Shown here: piece after piece, positions 54,288 to 55,759 of the stretch
Position numbering within the stretch: position 1 is the first letter of the stretch
Layout: the number at the start of each line of letters is the position of its first letter
Assembly: GCA_024226515.1 (NCBI GenBank)
Contig: JAAELQ010000190.1
Span: 1-55,759 of the forward strand
Length of the DNA stretch: 55,759 nt
Direction of reading: 5' to 3'
DNA from: a bacterium
GTDB taxonomy: Bacteria > Acidobacteriota > Polarisedimenticolia > Polarisedimenticolales > Polarisedimenticolaceae
Made by a program: the position numbers and the translations under genes
The notes under the pieces: generated by a model
Database searches by the model: none
Seen by the model: only the letters and a program-made list of their open reading frames with translations
What the model was told of the DNA's origin: nothing

Positions 54288-55625
54288 ATGTCGCAGCGCT
54301 CCCAGGCAAACGAGATCGCCGAACTGATCCGTCGCCTGGGAAGTCGTAACATCGCGCGAGCCAAGAACGCGGCCGCGCGCCTCACCATCATCGGCGCCAC
54401 GGCGGTCGAGCCGTTGATCGAGGCCCTCGAGGGCACGAACAACCGCGTTCGAGCCCGGGCCATGCCCCTGCTGGAGATGATCGGGGACTCGCGCAGCCGC
54501 GAGCCGCTGACCGCGATGCTACTGGATCGCGGGCACCGCATGCGACAGATCGCGGCGCGTTGCCTCGGGCGTTTTCCGACACCGCATGTCGCCGCCGCGC
54601 TCGAACGCGTCCTGCGCAGGGAGAGTCACGAGAAGGTCAAGGCCGCCGCGGTGCACTCCCTCGTCGAGCACTACGTCTCGGGCGAAGATCGTGCGCTGCC
54701 TCCGGTACTGTCTCTTCTGGTGGACACCGAGGCCTCACCCGGGATGCGCCTCGCGGCCTGCTCCCTGCTGCCCGCGCTACCGGCCTCCGAGCGGGCCGGA
54801 ATCGTCCGTCGACTGTCCGACGACCCGGACGCCGCCGTCCGTCGCAGTGTCGCGCGGCTGACGGACCAGCGCCGCGCGGCCGGGGTCTACGACGAGCGAC
54901 GGGTCCGGGCCTTGCTGGGTAAACTGCGGGCGGAGGACTACCCGGCGTGGAACGAGGCCGTGCGGCGCCTGGCGCGCTGCGGCGATCTCGCAATCGGCCC
55001 GCTCGTGCACGAGATGCGCCGGCTCTCCGACGATCCGGAGTTCTGCACGCGGGCCGGCATGGCGCTGCGCCTGATGGGACCGCGCCGGCTGCGCGCCCTG
55101 CCCGACTACCTCGAGGAGATCGAGGAGCCGCTGCCGCTGCAGGTCGTGATCGAGGTCATCGGCATCGTCGGCGTCAAGGCGATGATCTATCGCCTCGAGG
55201 AAGTGATCGATCGACTGGGCCGCAAGCCCGATAGCGAAACCGAGGGAGACGGCGACTACCTGGTGCAACGCGTGCGTGCCAAGGCGCACCTCGAGCTGGC
55301 CCGCATCGGCAGCCGGGTCGCGATCGCCGACCTGCGCAGTATGCTCGAGAACGCGGAAGGGCCGCTCGAGGCGGAGGTCGTAGCCGCGATCGAGATGATC
55401 GGCAAACGCGAGGAGATCGTCCTGCTGCTCCGGCGCTACGCGGCGCAGGACGCTTTCATGCGGGTCGTCATCGGGTCCGCGGTGCGCGGGATCATGAAGC
55501 GCGAGCATATCCGCCGCAACGACCGAGAGCTCGGCGCCCTGCCGACCGCCGAGCGCCGGGCGCTCGACGCCATCCTCACCGCCCGCGCCCCCGTCCACGC
55601 CCGAAAACGGCGGTCGGAGGCCTAG
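54288..55625 (+). CDS. HEAT-repeat protein
   Basis: 445 residues from ATG 54288 (GAGG 11 nt upstream). No signal peptide. Alpha-alpha repeats of about 30 residues run through the protein (RAKNAAARLTIIGATAVEPL, RARAMPLLEMIGDSRSREPL, RLAACSLLPALPASERAGIV, AKAHLELARIGSRVAIADL). HEAT/PBS-lyase-like repeats form scaffolds for protein binding. The divergent upstream gap to the GspG-like lipoprotein is 125 bp. No enzymatic motif is visible. Confidence 0.8.
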   Translation: MSQRSQANEIAELIRRLGSRNIARAKNAAARLTIIGATAVEPLIEALEGTNNRVRARAMPLLEMIGDSRSREPLTAMLLDRGHRMRQIAARCLGRFPTPHVAAALERVLRRESHEKVKAAAVHSLVEHYVSGEDRALPPVLSLLVDTEASPGMRLAACSLLPALPASERAGIVRRLSDDPDAAVRRSVARLTDQRRAAGVYDERRVRALLGKLRAEDYPAWNEAVRRLARCGDLAIGPLVHEMRRLSDDPEFCTRAGMALRLMGPRRLRALPDYLEEIEEPLPLQVVIEVIGIVGVKAMIYRLEEVIDRLGRKPDSETEGDGDYLVQRVRAKAHLELARIGSRVAIADLRSMLENAEGPLEAEVVAAIEMIGKREEIVLLLRRYAAQDAFMRVVIGSAVRGIMKREHIRRNDRELGALPTAERRALDAILTARAPVHARKRRSEA

Positions 55626-55759
55626 CAGGCCGTTGAAAAACCGATGATCGGCAGGGGTCGCAGGATTTGTTGGAGCGGGCTTGCGGTGCGCGCGATCGCG
55701 ATCTGAAAGCGAAAGGTCGCAGACGGTTCCCCGATGAGGGCACGCCAGGCGGCTCGCAG
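55621..55759. mobile_element. Possible insertion-sequence end at the window edge
   Basis: Immediately after the HEAT gene stop comes CAGGCCGTTGAAAAACC, which resembles terminal inverted repeats (GGCTGTTGAAAAA type) seen at the ends of some bacterial transposons. No transposase frame fits within the remaining 130 bp. Confidence 0.25.

Overview
This is a high-G+C bacterial chromosomal segment with tightly packed genes, many 1-8 bp start/stop overlaps and frequent GTG/TTG starts. Secreted proteins with MopE-type and thrombospondin-3-like calcium-binding repeats, an MglA-type GTPase, lipoproteins, PEGA/Ser-Thr kinase genes and a selenocysteine system suggest a Gram-negative lineage of the Myxococcota/'Deltaproteobacteria' kind or a similar deep-branching group. 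The phylum is an inference; there is no rRNA in the window.

Layout. 1-6317 (-): the N-terminal 2105 codons of a giant surface protein with about 20 MopE units, truncated by the window edge. 6615-10249 (+): FG-GAP/VCBS protein, sulfotransferase-like protein, branched-chain aminotransferase. 10203-17617 (-): six-gene glycan/glycolipid cluster. 17629-18687 (-): a DsbA-like lipoprotein with an in-frame UGA at the first Cys of its CxxC motif, followed by a SECIS-like hairpin. 18852-20707 (+): KDPG aldolase and a cysteine-desulfurase-like enzyme. 20784-24558: tRNA-Ala, DoxX, aldehyde dehydrogenase, tRNA-Sec (selC) and pyruvate kinase. 24646-26623 (+): isoaspartyl peptidase and CPBP protease. 26631-29979 (-): five-gene signalling operon built around an MglA GTPase-GAF-histidine kinase fusion. 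30364-31594 (+): ECF sigma factor and anti-sigma factor. 31599-33479 (-): secreted MopE protein and a small charged protein. 33593-42631 (-): apparent long operon with the Fo part of ATP synthase, aroB, a Ser/Thr kinase and two secreted sensor-like proteins, ending in a terminator. 42776-50090 (+): ten-gene Mrp/MBH-type cation antiporter cluster. 49965-54162 (-): orphan nuoM, a degenerate metalloprotease-like protein, a DUF192 protein and a lipoprotein with a GspG-like tail. 54288-55625 (+): HEAT-repeat protein, then a possible insertion-sequence end.

The strongest discoveries are (i) the selenocysteine pair: a Sec-containing DsbA-like lipoprotein and selC within 5 kb, so the interrupted dsbA frame is a recoded gene rather than a pseudogene; and (ii) the GTPase-kinase operon, which joins an Mgl-type polarity GTPase directly to two-component signalling and also carries a response regulator, a stand-alone histidine phosphotransfer-like protein and two unknown small proteins.
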